Source: Prevotellaceae bacterium UBA1743
Lineage (GTDB): Bacteria; Bacteroidota; Bacteroidia; Bacteroidales; Bacteroidaceae
DNA: 63,980 nucleotides
NCBI GenBank assembly: GCA_002314945.1
Contig: DCHV01000026.1
Coordinates: 1-63,980 of the forward strand
Reading direction: 5' to 3'
The notes below the pieces were generated by a model that was given only the letters and a program-made list of their open reading frames with translations, did not search any database and was not told the origin of the DNA. Shown here piece after piece: positions 18,143 to 26,982 of this stretch; position 1 is the first letter of the stretch; each line of letters begins with the position of its first letter. Both the position numbers and the translations under genes were made by a program.

Positions 18143-20500
18143 TTATCTGGTAATCAGTCGGAGGTCGAAGATTCCTCCTGCCATATTGTGATTGTGGGCA
18201 TTGAACTTGACGGTGATCGTCTGCTTGCCTTTCGTGAGTTCTTCCGGGATGGGTATCTCCTCGTAATACAGCGGTTTTTCCACCTCCAGCATAGCCTGGT
18301 TGTGGTTGAAGGTATGGATAGTCTTTCCGTCTATCTGGAGATCGAACATACGCGCTCCGCCGTCATCCTGCCGGAAGCGAACCACTACAGCGAGAGGTAC
18401 ATCTGGTCTGCATTTCATTTCATACATGAAGAAGCCTCCCTCGCTGGCATCCCGCCACAACTGTCCGAAGTCCATTCCTGTCCCCGAGCGGTAGCACTCC
18501 ATTCGGTGGGCTTGTTCGGATTCTTCATTGGCTATCAGCACTCGGTCCGTCTCTTTTCCTGCGAAGTGTGCCTCCTGTTCTGCCGAAGGGCTAAAGTCGG
18601 TTCTGACCTCCTTCTTTTGACTATTCGTTTGGTCTGTTTCATGAGGGAAGTAGATCACATAGCGATCCATCAGAATGCTGGAGAAGGGAACAAGATCGAT
18701 GTCGGTCGAATCACGATGGTAATGAAGCGTGAGTTGTGGAGCTTTCGTTTTCGTGATGGATCTCTTTATCTGTTCGGGGGTTCCTGTCAGTTTGGGTACA
18801 GTCTCCAGCGGTATTCTTTTCAGCGCCGTATTGTTCAAGTTGATGAAGTCGTCGTGGGTGAGTCCCTGTGGGTCCATGCGACATCCCATCACGTAGGCTC
18901 CGTATTGTATCGACATAAATTCATCGAATTTCTTCAGGGGTTTTACTTCCAGTTTGGGAGTGAAGGTGATGGTAATCGTCTCTCCTGCCTTCCATGTACC
19001 TCCGAGTGCAATATAGCCATTGCCTGTATTCGTCTGCTTGTGTCCTTTTGACTTGACGGAGAATCTCTCTGCCCAATAGGGACGTCGGATGGCTATCACG
19101 CCCTTACCGCCCTTGTGAACGGTCAGAACGGAACGATTCTCGTCGGGATAGGTGGTGGTCTGCTCTATCTCCATATCCTGAGCCTTCCAATTGAGTGTGG
19201 TAGGCACAAACATATTGACCAGCAGCGTATCGTTCTTCTGTGCATAGACCATCTGGGCCAGTTTGGCAGGAGCCTGTAGTCCTGTACCCACGCAACACCA
19301 GAAGCAGTCATACGGGTAGGCATAGGTGCGGTAATGACCTGGGCGCATCGAGGTATAGTAGCAACTCATGCCCTGCTCAGGTTCAAAGTTACCCAAGATA
19401 TGATTGAGCAGCACCCGCTCGTAGTAATCTATGCGGTCCATCCTGCCATCCTGCTGATACAGGGCCTCTGTGAGGCGCATCATGTTGACAGAATTGCATG
19501 ACTCCGGTCCACCGTCAGCTACCACCTTGTGAATGTATTCATCTTCGTCAAAGAAATGTTCGCCACAGCTGTTGCCGCCATTCACCCATGTATGGTTCTT
19601 GATGACGATATCCCAGAACAGGAGGGCTGCATCCATCATCCGGCGATCACCATTGCATGAATATACGCTCACAAAGCCCGTGAACTTGGGTATCTGGGTA
19701 TTGGCATGCCAACCTTGCAGAATGTCGCGTCCTTCGGAGAGGGGAACCCACATGTCCTCATCGTTCAGCATCTCAGCCCATCGCAGGTATTTCTTGTCTT
19801 GGGTTAGCTTATAGACATCGATGTAAGATTCGTTGATGCTGCCATGTTCGCATACGAGGAGTTTCTGGACGGCCTCGTGATCCAGTTTGTCGAGCACCGA
19901 GAGGCCAAACCAGTCAGCCAACTTTATCAGAACCTCTCTTGCCTCGTTGATGCCACATAAGGTATAGACATCATAGAGTCCGAGCATGAGTTTGTTCATC
20001 ACATAGACAGGTTCCCACGTGTCGTTTATCAGCGGATTGGAGGTCGTGAAATTGCCTGCCGCTACATCCTCGAATACATGGCGACCTATTCTCGTAGCAG
20101 CCAGATAGCCATCGCCTCCTGCATCCTGGGCTTCGCGCAGACCATCCACAGCATAGTGCAAGCGTTGCAGAATAGCCTCATCACCCGTACTCTGGTACAT
20201 CATGGCCATTCCAGAGAGGTAGAAACCCATGATATGGCCTGCCAGGGGGCCTACGTTAGGAAAATCAGCCGATTCCCAGCAAGGATAGGGCTGTGCCTTG
20301 GGAGTAAGACCCGCTTCACGACGAAACCACGACAGAAGCCGATCTGGTTCCAGCGTAAGAAGGTATTTGTGCGACAAACTTTCTATCTCCTTCATACGTC
20401 CCGAGGTGATTCTGACATCGGAAAGCGGGAGAAGTTCGGGTTGTGCCAAGGTACTGATGCTTGAAAGCATGATACAAAAAGCAAGAAGGGACTTTTTCAT
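18143..20500 (-). CDS. Beta-L-arabinofuranosidase, GH127/GH146 type
   Basis: A 785-residue protein with a signal peptide ending STLAQ. The DUF1680 (alpha/alpha)6 core holds the zinc site known from this family: Glu333 and Cys335 in GGPESCNSVN, and Cys402-Cys403 in DCFWCCVGTG. One of these cysteines acts as the nucleophile in characterised members. It is followed by a DUF4986-like region (LVPFSSILMDRYVIYFP) and a C-terminal DUF6805-like beta domain. It should release beta-L-arabinofuranose from plant glycans such as arabinan or pectic side chains. It lies between two other predicted glycosidases in one operon. Confidence 0.92.
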   Translation of the reverse strand: MKKSLLAFCIMLSSISTLAQPELLPLSDVRITSGRMKEIESLSHKYLLTLEPDRLLSWFRREAGLTPKAQPYPCWESADFPNVGPLAGHIMGFYLSGMAMMYQSTGDEAILQRLHYAVDGLREAQDAGGDGYLAATRIGRHVFEDVAAGNFTTSNPLINDTWEPVYVMNKLMLGLYDVYTLCGINEAREVLIKLADWFGLSVLDKLDHEAVQKLLVCEHGSINESYIDVYKLTQDKKYLRWAEMLNDEDMWVPLSEGRDILQGWHANTQIPKFTGFVSVYSCNGDRRMMDAALLFWDIVIKNHTWVNGGNSCGEHFFDEDEYIHKVVADGGPESCNSVNMMRLTEALYQQDGRMDRIDYYERVLLNHILGNFEPEQGMSCYYTSMRPGHYRTYAYPYDCFWCCVGTGLQAPAKLAQMVYAQKNDTLLVNMFVPTTLNWKAQDMEIEQTTTYPDENRSVLTVHKGGKGVIAIRRPYWAERFSVKSKGHKQTNTGNGYIALGGTWKAGETITITFTPKLEVKPLKKFDEFMSIQYGAYVMGCRMDPQGLTHDDFINLNNTALKRIPLETVPKLTGTPEQIKRSITKTKAPQLTLHYHRDSTDIDLVPFSSILMDRYVIYFPHETDQTNSQKKEVRTDFSPSAEQEAHFAGKETDRVLIANEESEQAHRMECYRSGTGMDFGQLWRDASEGGFFMYEMKCRPDVPLAVVVRFRQDDGGARMFDLQIDGKTIHTFNHNQAMLEVEKPLYYEEIPIPEELTKGKQTITVKFNAHNHNMAGGIFDLRLITR

Positions 20501-20544
20501 AATTCCTGATTATATGACTGTTTTAGAGTTCGACTACGCAAAGA

Positions 20545-22554
20545 TTACCTTGCACTACCATCGCTGAAGGTAGGCAATGGAGGAGCGTCCAGAGGAACCT
20601 CTCTTGATGGCGCATCCAAGGGAGCACCGCCCAGAGTATGGTTGAGGTTTATCATGCCAAATACCGGACCATTCCAAATGCTCACAATAGTACCCAGACT
20701 TCCTCTGTCAGGTAAGATTTGGGCATAAATATGCAGGCATCGCTCATAGCCGGCAATTGCTCGTTCGCAGATGTCATTTACCTTTTTCTGGTTGGCAGCG
20801 CTTATGCTTCCGTCTGCTTCGCGGGGAATACTGCCCAAGGCAAGACCTCCTTGGATTACGTCCAGATAGAGTTTTGAGCAAAGCACACGATTCCCCAAAA
20901 GTTCCAGATACTCCTTTCCGTCTTTTGTTTGAGTGCTTTCATAGAGTTGGGTGAGTAGCTCTCCTGCCTTCAGATACATGCTGGCAGATTGCAGCACCTC
21001 ATCTTCCTTATAGCAGGTGTGCATACTTTCTCTCTGCCAGAAATCTACAGCAGCAAAGCCTATATTGCCCAGGTGATCTACGTTGAAACCGTGAACATCC
21101 TCCATAGCAAGCATCGCCTCGCGGAACGTATCCTGATTCGTTATACCCAGACGGGAAGCATAGTTGTTGTAGAAACACTCCTTGGGAGTTTCTTTCAGGG
21201 TTGCCTCGGCTGCATAGCGGAAGGAGGTGCGGTTTTCGGCTGTACGCCAATGATTGAAGAGCAAGCCAGTATGCTGTACGCCGGGGGCTGTTTCGTCCAT
21301 TTCCTTCAACAGGCGTTCTATGCCGTCAACATGGTTTTGCTGAATATACATCTGACCGTCAAACTCTACCCACGAATATAGTTCTGTCCATTTCAAGTCT
21401 TCGGCATTGGTAATGAAGTAAGGGTAAGCCTTAGCCACACCAATGCTTGCATATTGCGAGAGTACTGTAATAAAATGATCGGGGAGCACTTCTCTGGCAT
21501 GTTTGAATAGGTCTCCTATTCTATGATGCAACACACAATAGATGCCCAGCTTTAGGCTTTTTACCCTTCCCTGAAATGCAGGATCGGCCTCCAACGCCTT
21601 GATTGCAGCTGCAGCCGTATCAATCTGCTGGGTGGCATACGGTACATCATCGTTCCATCCACCCATTTCCTCTGTAATGAATTCAAGGTCATCGATGAGC
21701 GGATAATCATTGGTAAGGATGTAAGCTAACTTCTTGGTCTGATCTACGTTGAAACGACGATGCTCACAACTGAACTGTACACGCAAGCCCATTTCCTTGG
21801 CCGTACGTATCACATCCTTCATCCAGGCAATAGCCGCTTCGCTACGTTTTTGGACATCATCAAATACGGGTTCTGCATCGGGGATACAGAAGATGGAGTC
21901 ATTGTATGGTTTGCAAAGTTCCTGAAGGAAATCCCACTTGTCGCAACGATGTGTATTACCATAGAAGAAGCTGCCGGCATAGTTCATTTTCCCATCTACG
22001 ATATCTTCGGCATACCATTGGAACGGATAGCTATGGATAACCAGCTTATTCATGCGCAATCTGACCATATTCTGCAGATATTCCTTCACTTGGTCTATGG
22101 GATAGGAAGAGATGTCCATGCTGAAGTTGACATGCTGCCTGATGCCTCTCCATCTGACGCGAGGCGTTATAAGGCTATCAGTACCCACCACCTTGTCCCA
22201 ATCCACGCTGGTGGGGAGGGTTACTCCGGTTATGTCGAAAGTGGTACCGAGTGTTTCGCAGAAAGTATAAAGCGCATCCATTACGCCAACGGCATCTGAT
22301 GCCGTGAGTGTCAGTACATGGTTCTTGTCAAAACGATAGGAAAACTGACCTTTTTCAGCCATCTTGGGATCAAGGCGGAATTCTGTTTTCAGAGTCTTTC
22401 CCTCAAGAGGTGTTATCTTCTGAAGCTCCGTTGTCCAGAGTTTCGCCTCATCACAGGCATGATTGTATGCCAGGTCCTTTTCCAATGTGTTGTCGCAGCT
22501 GACCAGACAGGCCAACATCAAGAAAAACGTAAGTAATCTCATTGTGTTTATCAT
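20545..22554 (-). CDS. Lipoprotein glycosidase-like protein (GH20/GH67-like fold)
   Basis: A 669-residue lipoprotein (lipobox LVSC, Cys20; the second Met at codon 5 may be the real start). The N-terminal domain resembles the alpha/beta domain that precedes the barrel in GH20 and GH67 enzymes (TASDAVGVMDALYTFCETLG). A TIM-barrel-like region follows (RVRWRGIRQHVNFSMD, MVRLRMNKLVIHSYPFQWY). The family is not assigned and no catalytic pair can be named. It is the first gene of the operon with GH127 and the six-hairpin protein. The C terminus ends with a Pro-rich pair of near repeats (GGAPLDAPSREVPLDAPPLP). Confidence 0.65.
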   Translation of the reverse strand: MINTMRLLTFFLMLACLVSCDNTLEKDLAYNHACDEAKLWTTELQKITPLEGKTLKTEFRLDPKMAEKGQFSYRFDKNHVLTLTASDAVGVMDALYTFCETLGTTFDITGVTLPTSVDWDKVVGTDSLITPRVRWRGIRQHVNFSMDISSYPIDQVKEYLQNMVRLRMNKLVIHSYPFQWYAEDIVDGKMNYAGSFFYGNTHRCDKWDFLQELCKPYNDSIFCIPDAEPVFDDVQKRSEAAIAWMKDVIRTAKEMGLRVQFSCEHRRFNVDQTKKLAYILTNDYPLIDDLEFITEEMGGWNDDVPYATQQIDTAAAAIKALEADPAFQGRVKSLKLGIYCVLHHRIGDLFKHAREVLPDHFITVLSQYASIGVAKAYPYFITNAEDLKWTELYSWVEFDGQMYIQQNHVDGIERLLKEMDETAPGVQHTGLLFNHWRTAENRTSFRYAAEATLKETPKECFYNNYASRLGITNQDTFREAMLAMEDVHGFNVDHLGNIGFAAVDFWQRESMHTCYKEDEVLQSASMYLKAGELLTQLYESTQTKDGKEYLELLGNRVLCSKLYLDVIQGGLALGSIPREADGSISAANQKKVNDICERAIAGYERCLHIYAQILPDRGSLGTIVSIWNGPVFGMINLNHTLGGAPLDAPSREVPLDAPPLPTFSDGSAR

Positions 22555-22671
22555 AGGAGTTATTGTATTCTATATTGTTCGCAAGATAGCCAGAACTCCG
22601 TTACAGCCACTTCTGAACGTAATTCCGAGTATTTATCTTGAAATATCCATCGCATCAACTGCTTATCGGTG

Positions 22672-22679
22672 CAAATTTA
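22672..22679 (-). promoter_or_regulatory. -7 box for the GH127 operon
   Basis: TAAATTTG on the minus strand matches TAnnTTTG and lies about 120 bases upstream of the first gene of the leftward operon. No TTTG -33 element is found at the standard distance. Confidence 0.4.
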
Positions 22680-22761
22680 ATGAAAATTCTTCAATTTCGG
22701 GCTCATTTATAGCATAAAAATGCTACTATCAGGCAAACAAATGGTTGGGGTGTGGTGTGTT

Positions 22762-23967
22762 CTATTCGAATCGATAATTGATCTTTACCGTCCTCTTGTC
22801 ATTGGAACCGTCATAGTGTAGATACGGTCCGTAACTGATGCGGTAGATGCATTTCTCTATGACATCGATGCTCAGGGCAGAGAAACGCGGCAGATTGGCT
22901 TCTCCATCAGGTCGGTGCACCTTGTCCACGATGGTACCGTTGACACCTAAGGAAGCTTCGCCAAGCATCAGGATGTCATACATCTTCGATCCGTCTGTCT
23001 TCTGGCAGCGGTACTGGTTCTTGCTATGGATATGGCCAAACAGATGGCATACATATTCCAGATGAGGAAGCTTTGAGAAAACGGCATCCACCTTGATGTT
23101 GTCGGTTCCCTGTTCATCCGCGTATGTCTTGCGGAGGCGTACGCCATGCTGGGCTGCATCGATGATGTCTGGAATCATGAAAGCGTCCTGGTAGTAATGG
23201 GCATCCGGTTTAGCACGTTCCTCTCCGAAGGGCAGATCGTTGTCGCCAAAGGAATAGTGCATTGCGGTAATGACGTGAAATCCCTTCTCCGCCGCATCCT
23301 TCAGGGTGTTGACGAACCAATCAATCTGCTTCTGCGAGAAAGTGGCCGTCATGAACTTGCGGACCTCAAACTTGCCGTCGTCATAATCGAACGGATCCAG
23401 CATGATGATACGGAACTTTGCACCCATTTCGGGACTTGAGTCGTAATCGCAATAACCGTATGCACGTTTGCCGGGCTCGTCACCCCACACCACATCAGGG
23501 TTATACGCCTGAACGATACCGGAACAGATTCTGGAGAAGTAATCCTCTTTGGCAATGCCCGGCATATCATGATTTCCGGGAACCTGCAAAATGGGCACAT
23601 CGTCTTTGTTTGCACTATCAACAATGAAACGCGAGATAGAGAGATCCCCTCTTACAGACTCTGCCATATCGGCCGTGACGTGATCGGTGTCATCACCTGT
23701 ATTGACCAGGACATCGGCACGCCCCTGGGCCATTCGTATCACGTTTGCCTCAAAGTCACGCGTGCCGTGGACGTCCGTGATGTGGAACAGCATGAAACGG
23801 CGATACCATTGTTGTCCCTGACCCTTATCATCGTTTTTTCTTCCATACTGATAAGCATGGAACTCAGGTTCGAACAACAGGTCACTCGGCACCTGATAGT
23901 TCTGTGCTTGCGTGCTAAGCGTTGCCCACAATACAATGGCAACTGATAATGACTTCTTTAATTTCAT
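22762..23967 (-). CDS. Secreted calcineurin-like metallophosphoesterase
   Basis: A 401-residue protein with a signal peptide (ending TQAQ). All metal-binding motifs are visible: ITDVHG (Asp65, His67), NTGDDTDH (Asp92), PGNHDMPG (Asn132, His133), AMHYSFGDND, and GHIHSK near the C terminus. The enzyme should hydrolyse a phosphomono- or diester in the periplasm; the substrate is unknown. It lies 207 bases from the GH127 operon, with its own start and signal. A weak promoter (TACCTTTA at 24008-24015 on the minus strand, with TTTG 18 bases further upstream) precedes it. Confidence 0.88.
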   Translation of the reverse strand: MKLKKSLSVAIVLWATLSTQAQNYQVPSDLLFEPEFHAYQYGRKNDDKGQGQQWYRRFMLFHITDVHGTRDFEANVIRMAQGRADVLVNTGDDTDHVTADMAESVRGDLSISRFIVDSANKDDVPILQVPGNHDMPGIAKEDYFSRICSGIVQAYNPDVVWGDEPGKRAYGYCDYDSSPEMGAKFRIIMLDPFDYDDGKFEVRKFMTATFSQKQIDWFVNTLKDAAEKGFHVITAMHYSFGDNDLPFGEERAKPDAHYYQDAFMIPDIIDAAQHGVRLRKTYADEQGTDNIKVDAVFSKLPHLEYVCHLFGHIHSKNQYRCQKTDGSKMYDILMLGEASLGVNGTIVDKVHRPDGEANLPRFSALSIDVIEKCIYRISYGPYLHYDGSNDKRTVKINYRFE

Positions 23968-24104
23968 ATTTCACAATGATATTCTATAATTATCACGAAT
24001 TTGAGCCTAAAGGTACACATTTCTTTGATTACACAAAAGGATTTTGAATCTTACTGAGTTATTTTTATTGTTACTTGAAATATTTCCCCCAAAAGTGCAA
24101 GTTT

Positions 24105-24286
24105 AGTAACGATAAAAAAATAACTTGGTACGATTTGAGATAAGTTTTTTATTTGAAGCTCTCATCTTTTTGGCTGTTTTGAATCCATTCATCAGTCACA
24201 TAGCTCGCTATGCTCTTTCTTCATAAATCCAAAACATCTCAAAAATATGAGGCTAAATCGTACCAACTTATTCTTTCACAGTTACT
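24105..24286. repeat. Imperfect palindromic element (MITE-like)
   Basis: This non-coding stretch reads as a long imperfect inverted repeat. The arms at 24119-24136 and 24255-24272 match in 17 of 18 positions; outer blocks AGTAAC (24105-24110) and GTTACT (24281-24286) also pair. Near the middle is the 14-base palindrome CATAGCTCGCTATG (24199-24212). It fills most of the 437-base gap between the phosphoesterase and the corrinoid gene, and no ORF is supported in it. It could be a small transposon derivative or a structured RNA. Confidence 0.65.
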
Positions 24287-24346
24287 TATCAGATTATATT
24301 TCTACTTATTGCTGTCCGGTAAAACTTTTTGGAATAGTAAAGATAC

Positions 24347-24380
24347 AACAATCCCCCGAGAGAATTCCCGAGGGATTGTT
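24347..24380 (-). terminator. Hairpin terminator of the corrinoid protein gene
   Basis: Nine-base perfect stem AACAATCCC / GGGATTGTT with further partial pairing inside, 25 bases after the stop codon at 24405. The downstream T-run on the minus strand is short. Confidence 0.6.
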
Positions 24381-24404
24381 ATATAGGTAGGATTCTAAAA
24401 GATC

Positions 24405-25073
24405 TTATACCAGAGAGTTCAGCCAGTTCACATCATCGATAGGTTCGCGGCCGTAGGCATCGGCACCGCTCTCTTGGGCAAAGCGTTCACTCAGGGGAGC
24501 GCCACCCACGATGATTTTCGATTCTGGGTGTTTACTCTTTATTTCCTGTATCATGGCAGGCATGTTGCTCATGGTAGTAGTCAGCAAGGCCGACATTCCA
24601 CAATGAGCACCAGGATGCTCATCGATAGCAGCGTTAAACTTGGCAGCGGACACATCCGTACCCAGGTCGATCACCTCCCATCCTGCACCTTCCACCATCA
24701 TGGCAGTCAGGTTCTTTCCTATATCGTGCAAGTCACCAGCCACCGTACCAATCACAAAGACACCCTTGCGCTTGATATCACCACATTGGAAATAGGGTTT
24801 CAGGTGTTTCATCGCCTCCTTCATCGCGTTAGCCGACAGCAACATCTGAGGGATGAAGATCTGTCCCTGAGCATACTTTTCACCTACGGATTGCATGGCA
24901 GGCACCAAAGCCTTGTTCAGGATGTCAGCAGGAGCGATACCCGCCTCGATAGCATTCACGGTCAGCTCACTTGCTCCGTCCTGTCCTTTTAGTGCAGGAG
25001 GATAGGGTGAATCCTTTTTCATCTTGCCGCACTCCACGGCTTCCTGCAACTTCTCAATGATAGTGTCTTGCAT
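24405..25073 (-). CDS. Corrinoid (B12-binding) methyltransferase shuttle protein
   Basis: A 222-residue protein of the MtaC/MtbC/MetH-cap type. Residues about 1-95 are the four-helix cap domain; residues 100-222 are the B12-binding Rossmann domain. The DxHxxG signature is complete in AGDLHDIGKNL, with His116 as the lower axial cobalt ligand; GMSALLTTTM and VGGAPLSERFA are the later cofactor-contacting segments. It carries a methyl group between a substrate-specific and an acceptor methyltransferase in the cytoplasm. No methyltransferase is adjacent. The only candidates in the window are the URO-D-type and MetH-activation-like genes at 57232-59178. It has its own promoter and terminator. Confidence 0.92.
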   Translation of the reverse strand: MQDTIIEKLQEAVECGKMKKDSPYPPALKGQDGASELTVNAIEAGIAPADILNKALVPAMQSVGEKYAQGQIFIPQMLLSANAMKEAMKHLKPYFQCGDIKRKGVFVIGTVAGDLHDIGKNLTAMMVEGAGWEVIDLGTDVSAAKFNAAIDEHPGAHCGMSALLTTTMSNMPAMIQEIKSKHPESKIIVGGAPLSERFAQESGADAYGREPIDDVNWLNSLV

Positions 25074-25125
25074 ATATGTATGTTATTTATGTGTTGTTTC
25101 GATACAATTCAAACCATTTTCCGTG

Positions 25126-25157
25126 CAAAGGTACGATTAAACGAGAGAAATACCAAA
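25126..25157 (-). promoter_or_regulatory. Promoter of the corrinoid protein gene
   Basis: On the minus strand TTTG (25154-25157) and TACCTTTG (25126-25133) are separated by 20 bases, matching the Bacteroidetes -33/-7 pattern. The start codon is about 50 bases downstream. The -33 element lies inside the intergenic repeat described below. Confidence 0.75.
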
Positions 25158-25300
25158 TTTCTGAGCAGCGAAGCCCAATAAAAATTCATTTTTGATTGGG
25201 TGAGTCGCGAGGAAATTCGACCGCAGGTCAAATTTATTTGAGTATTTCTGAGCGAGAGTATCTTCGAGTGCAGGTCAAAAGTACGATTAAGCGAGAGAAA
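25131..25300. repeat. Intergenic direct-repeat element
   Basis: GTACGATTAAACGAGAGAAA (25131-25150) recurs with one change at 25281-25300, exactly 150 bases apart. TTTCTGAGC also occurs twice (near 25159 and 25244). A 60-codon ORF across it has no coding support. The rest of the 421-base gap to the amidohydrolase stop contains no gene that I can recognise. Confidence 0.65.
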
Positions 25301-25494
25301 AACAAAATAAACGCGTGTAGAACACACCTAAACAGCTTTGTCTGGCTGAGTACAACAGCTGTAAAGGCATGGGATTGAAACAAAGAGTCCGGACAAATCT
25401 TGCCGGACCTTTGTGTGAGCATACTATGCGAAATGGATTATTGTATTTCGTTTCTCTGAAATGCTTCGGCGCGTTTGCTGGCATCGAGACGCTA

Positions 25495-26541
25495 TTACTT
25501 GAAAATACGCTCGAAGTTCCCTCCGAAAACCAAGTCCTTTTCCTCCTGAGATATGTCAAGATTCTGCACAAAATCAACCTGATCGCTGAAACTTTCGTAG
25601 CCGTAATCCGAACCAAACATTATTTTGTCGATACCGAATACCTTCATGGCACACTCAAAAGCCTCATTTGATGCATTGCCACTTGTGGTGACAAGAATAT
25701 TGCCATTCTTGACATAGTAGGAAACCGGATGTTTCATCTTGATGGCAGGTTCAGGAATACAGGAAAGCCTATTGTCGAGACGATCCAGCACAAAAGGCAT
25801 ATACTCTCCGAGATGGCCGATAATAATTTTGAGGTTGGGATGCCTATCGAAGGTGCCATCCATGATAAGGCGTATGACCGTCTTCATCACATCCTGACCG
25901 AAACCTATGGCGGCGGCTGGGTACAGATACCCCAATCCTTTCATATCGGCATCATCAGACAACGTCGGATGAATATAAATGGCACAGTTCAATTCCTCGG
26001 CTTTTGCAAGAAGAGGCTCGAACTTGGCGTCAAACAGATGCTCATCGATGTAGTTTGAATGTGTGTGCCAATACTTGAAGCCAAGTTCATTGACACAACG
26101 CTCCAGCTCCTCAATGGCATCATTCACGTATGGAGTCGGGAGCGCAGCCGACCCCATTGCTCTATCCGGAAATTGCTTCATTATCTGAGCAACGGCATCA
26201 TTTGTCTTGCGGGCAAAATACACAGCCTCATCGTGGGGAAGATCCTCGATGACGGCCGATGTGCTGAGAACCGCTACATCAATGCCTTTTTCATCCAAGT
26301 CCTTCAAATGTTCTTCAAAGGGACGTGTCAAATAGTTGAGCAGAAACTTTCCATTCATCTCAATACCCTCACGAAGCCAGAAAATCCCAGTCTCCTTGTC
26401 ATAGTATGGTATCTCTGTACGTGTTGACAGATAATCAATCAGTTCCGGAAGGTAGAAATGATGCTCGAGGTCATACTTTTTGAATTCTTTTTTTGAGGAT
26501 TGCGTTGAACCACTACAAAAACATTTTGCTTTTTGTGTCAT
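25495..26541 (-). CDS. Amidohydrolase-related metalloenzyme (ACMSD/decarboxylase-like subfamily)
   Basis: A 348-residue cytosolic protein of the amidohydrolase-2 family. Metal-site motifs are present in order: DLEHHF (Asp24, Glu26, His27, His28), IYIHPTL, IIGHLGEYMPF and FGSDYGYE. The DxEHH start, rather than DxHxH, and the HLGE motif place it with decarboxylases and hydratases of aromatic or dicarboxylic acids (ACMSD, gamma-resorcylate decarboxylase, oxalomesaconate hydratase) rather than with true amidases. The substrate is unknown. The N-terminal 22 residues (Cys/Ser/Lys rich) are not conserved in the family as I know it. It stands alone, upstream of the corrinoid gene in the same direction. 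Confidence 0.8.
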   Translation of the reverse strand: MTQKAKCFCSGSTQSSKKEFKKYDLEHHFYLPELIDYLSTRTEIPYYDKETGIFWLREGIEMNGKFLLNYLTRPFEEHLKDLDEKGIDVAVLSTSAVIEDLPHDEAVYFARKTNDAVAQIMKQFPDRAMGSAALPTPYVNDAIEELERCVNELGFKYWHTHSNYIDEHLFDAKFEPLLAKAEELNCAIYIHPTLSDDADMKGLGYLYPAAAIGFGQDVMKTVIRLIMDGTFDRHPNLKIIIGHLGEYMPFVLDRLDNRLSCIPEPAIKMKHPVSYYVKNGNILVTTSGNASNEAFECAMKVFGIDKIMFGSDYGYESFSDQVDFVQNLDISQEEKDLVFGGNFERIFK

Positions 26542-26828
26542 AACAATGTCGTTTTCTTGATTAGTGTTAATATTCTATAGTACTCACCATTTTAGACAGG
26601 GTTTAACTTCCATGCTGCACAAGCCAGAGCATGCGGACAACTCTGAGCATTCTCTTGTCTTTGCGTTGCAAATATACATATTTTTCTTTACAAACGAATA
26701 TTTCCACCTGTTTTTTTATGCTGCAATGCCATATTTCATGGTTGGCAGCAGCATACCTATGTTCTGGCTTTTGTCTTTATCACGGGAATACCTCATTTGA
26801 TCTGAAATCACACACAGGGTCTTACGCG

Positions 26829-26923
26829 TATTTCCTAATTTCCTAACTTCCTAAATGTCTAATTTCCTAATTTTGGGGATAATCTGAAAAAAAGTTGCAC
26901 AAAGTGGTGCCCATGGTGGGCAC
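26829..26923. repeat. TTTCCTAA-type tandem repeats and a short hairpin
   Basis: At 26831-26874 the motif TTTCCTAA recurs four to five times in imperfect tandem. At 26907-26923 there is a 7-bp stem (GTGCCCA / TGGGCAC) with a TGG loop. Both lie just upstream of the DUF4373-like gene and could act in its control. The remainder of the 26542-26982 gap holds a possible -7 box (TATATTTG, minus, 26669-26676) for the amidohydrolase and nothing else recognisable. Confidence 0.5.
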
Positions 26924-26982
26924 GGACGATTTTCGTATGTCGTAGAAAAGGGATTATTTTGCGGTGTGTAAAATTTCAACGT

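Noticed and set aside
18188..19051. A 287-codon plus-strand ORF over the GH127 gene
   Set aside because: Antisense shadow; the minus-strand frame carries the zinc site and signal peptide of GH127.
25196..25378. A 60-codon ORF in the intergenic repeat
   Set aside because: It spans repeated non-coding DNA and has no recognisable domain.
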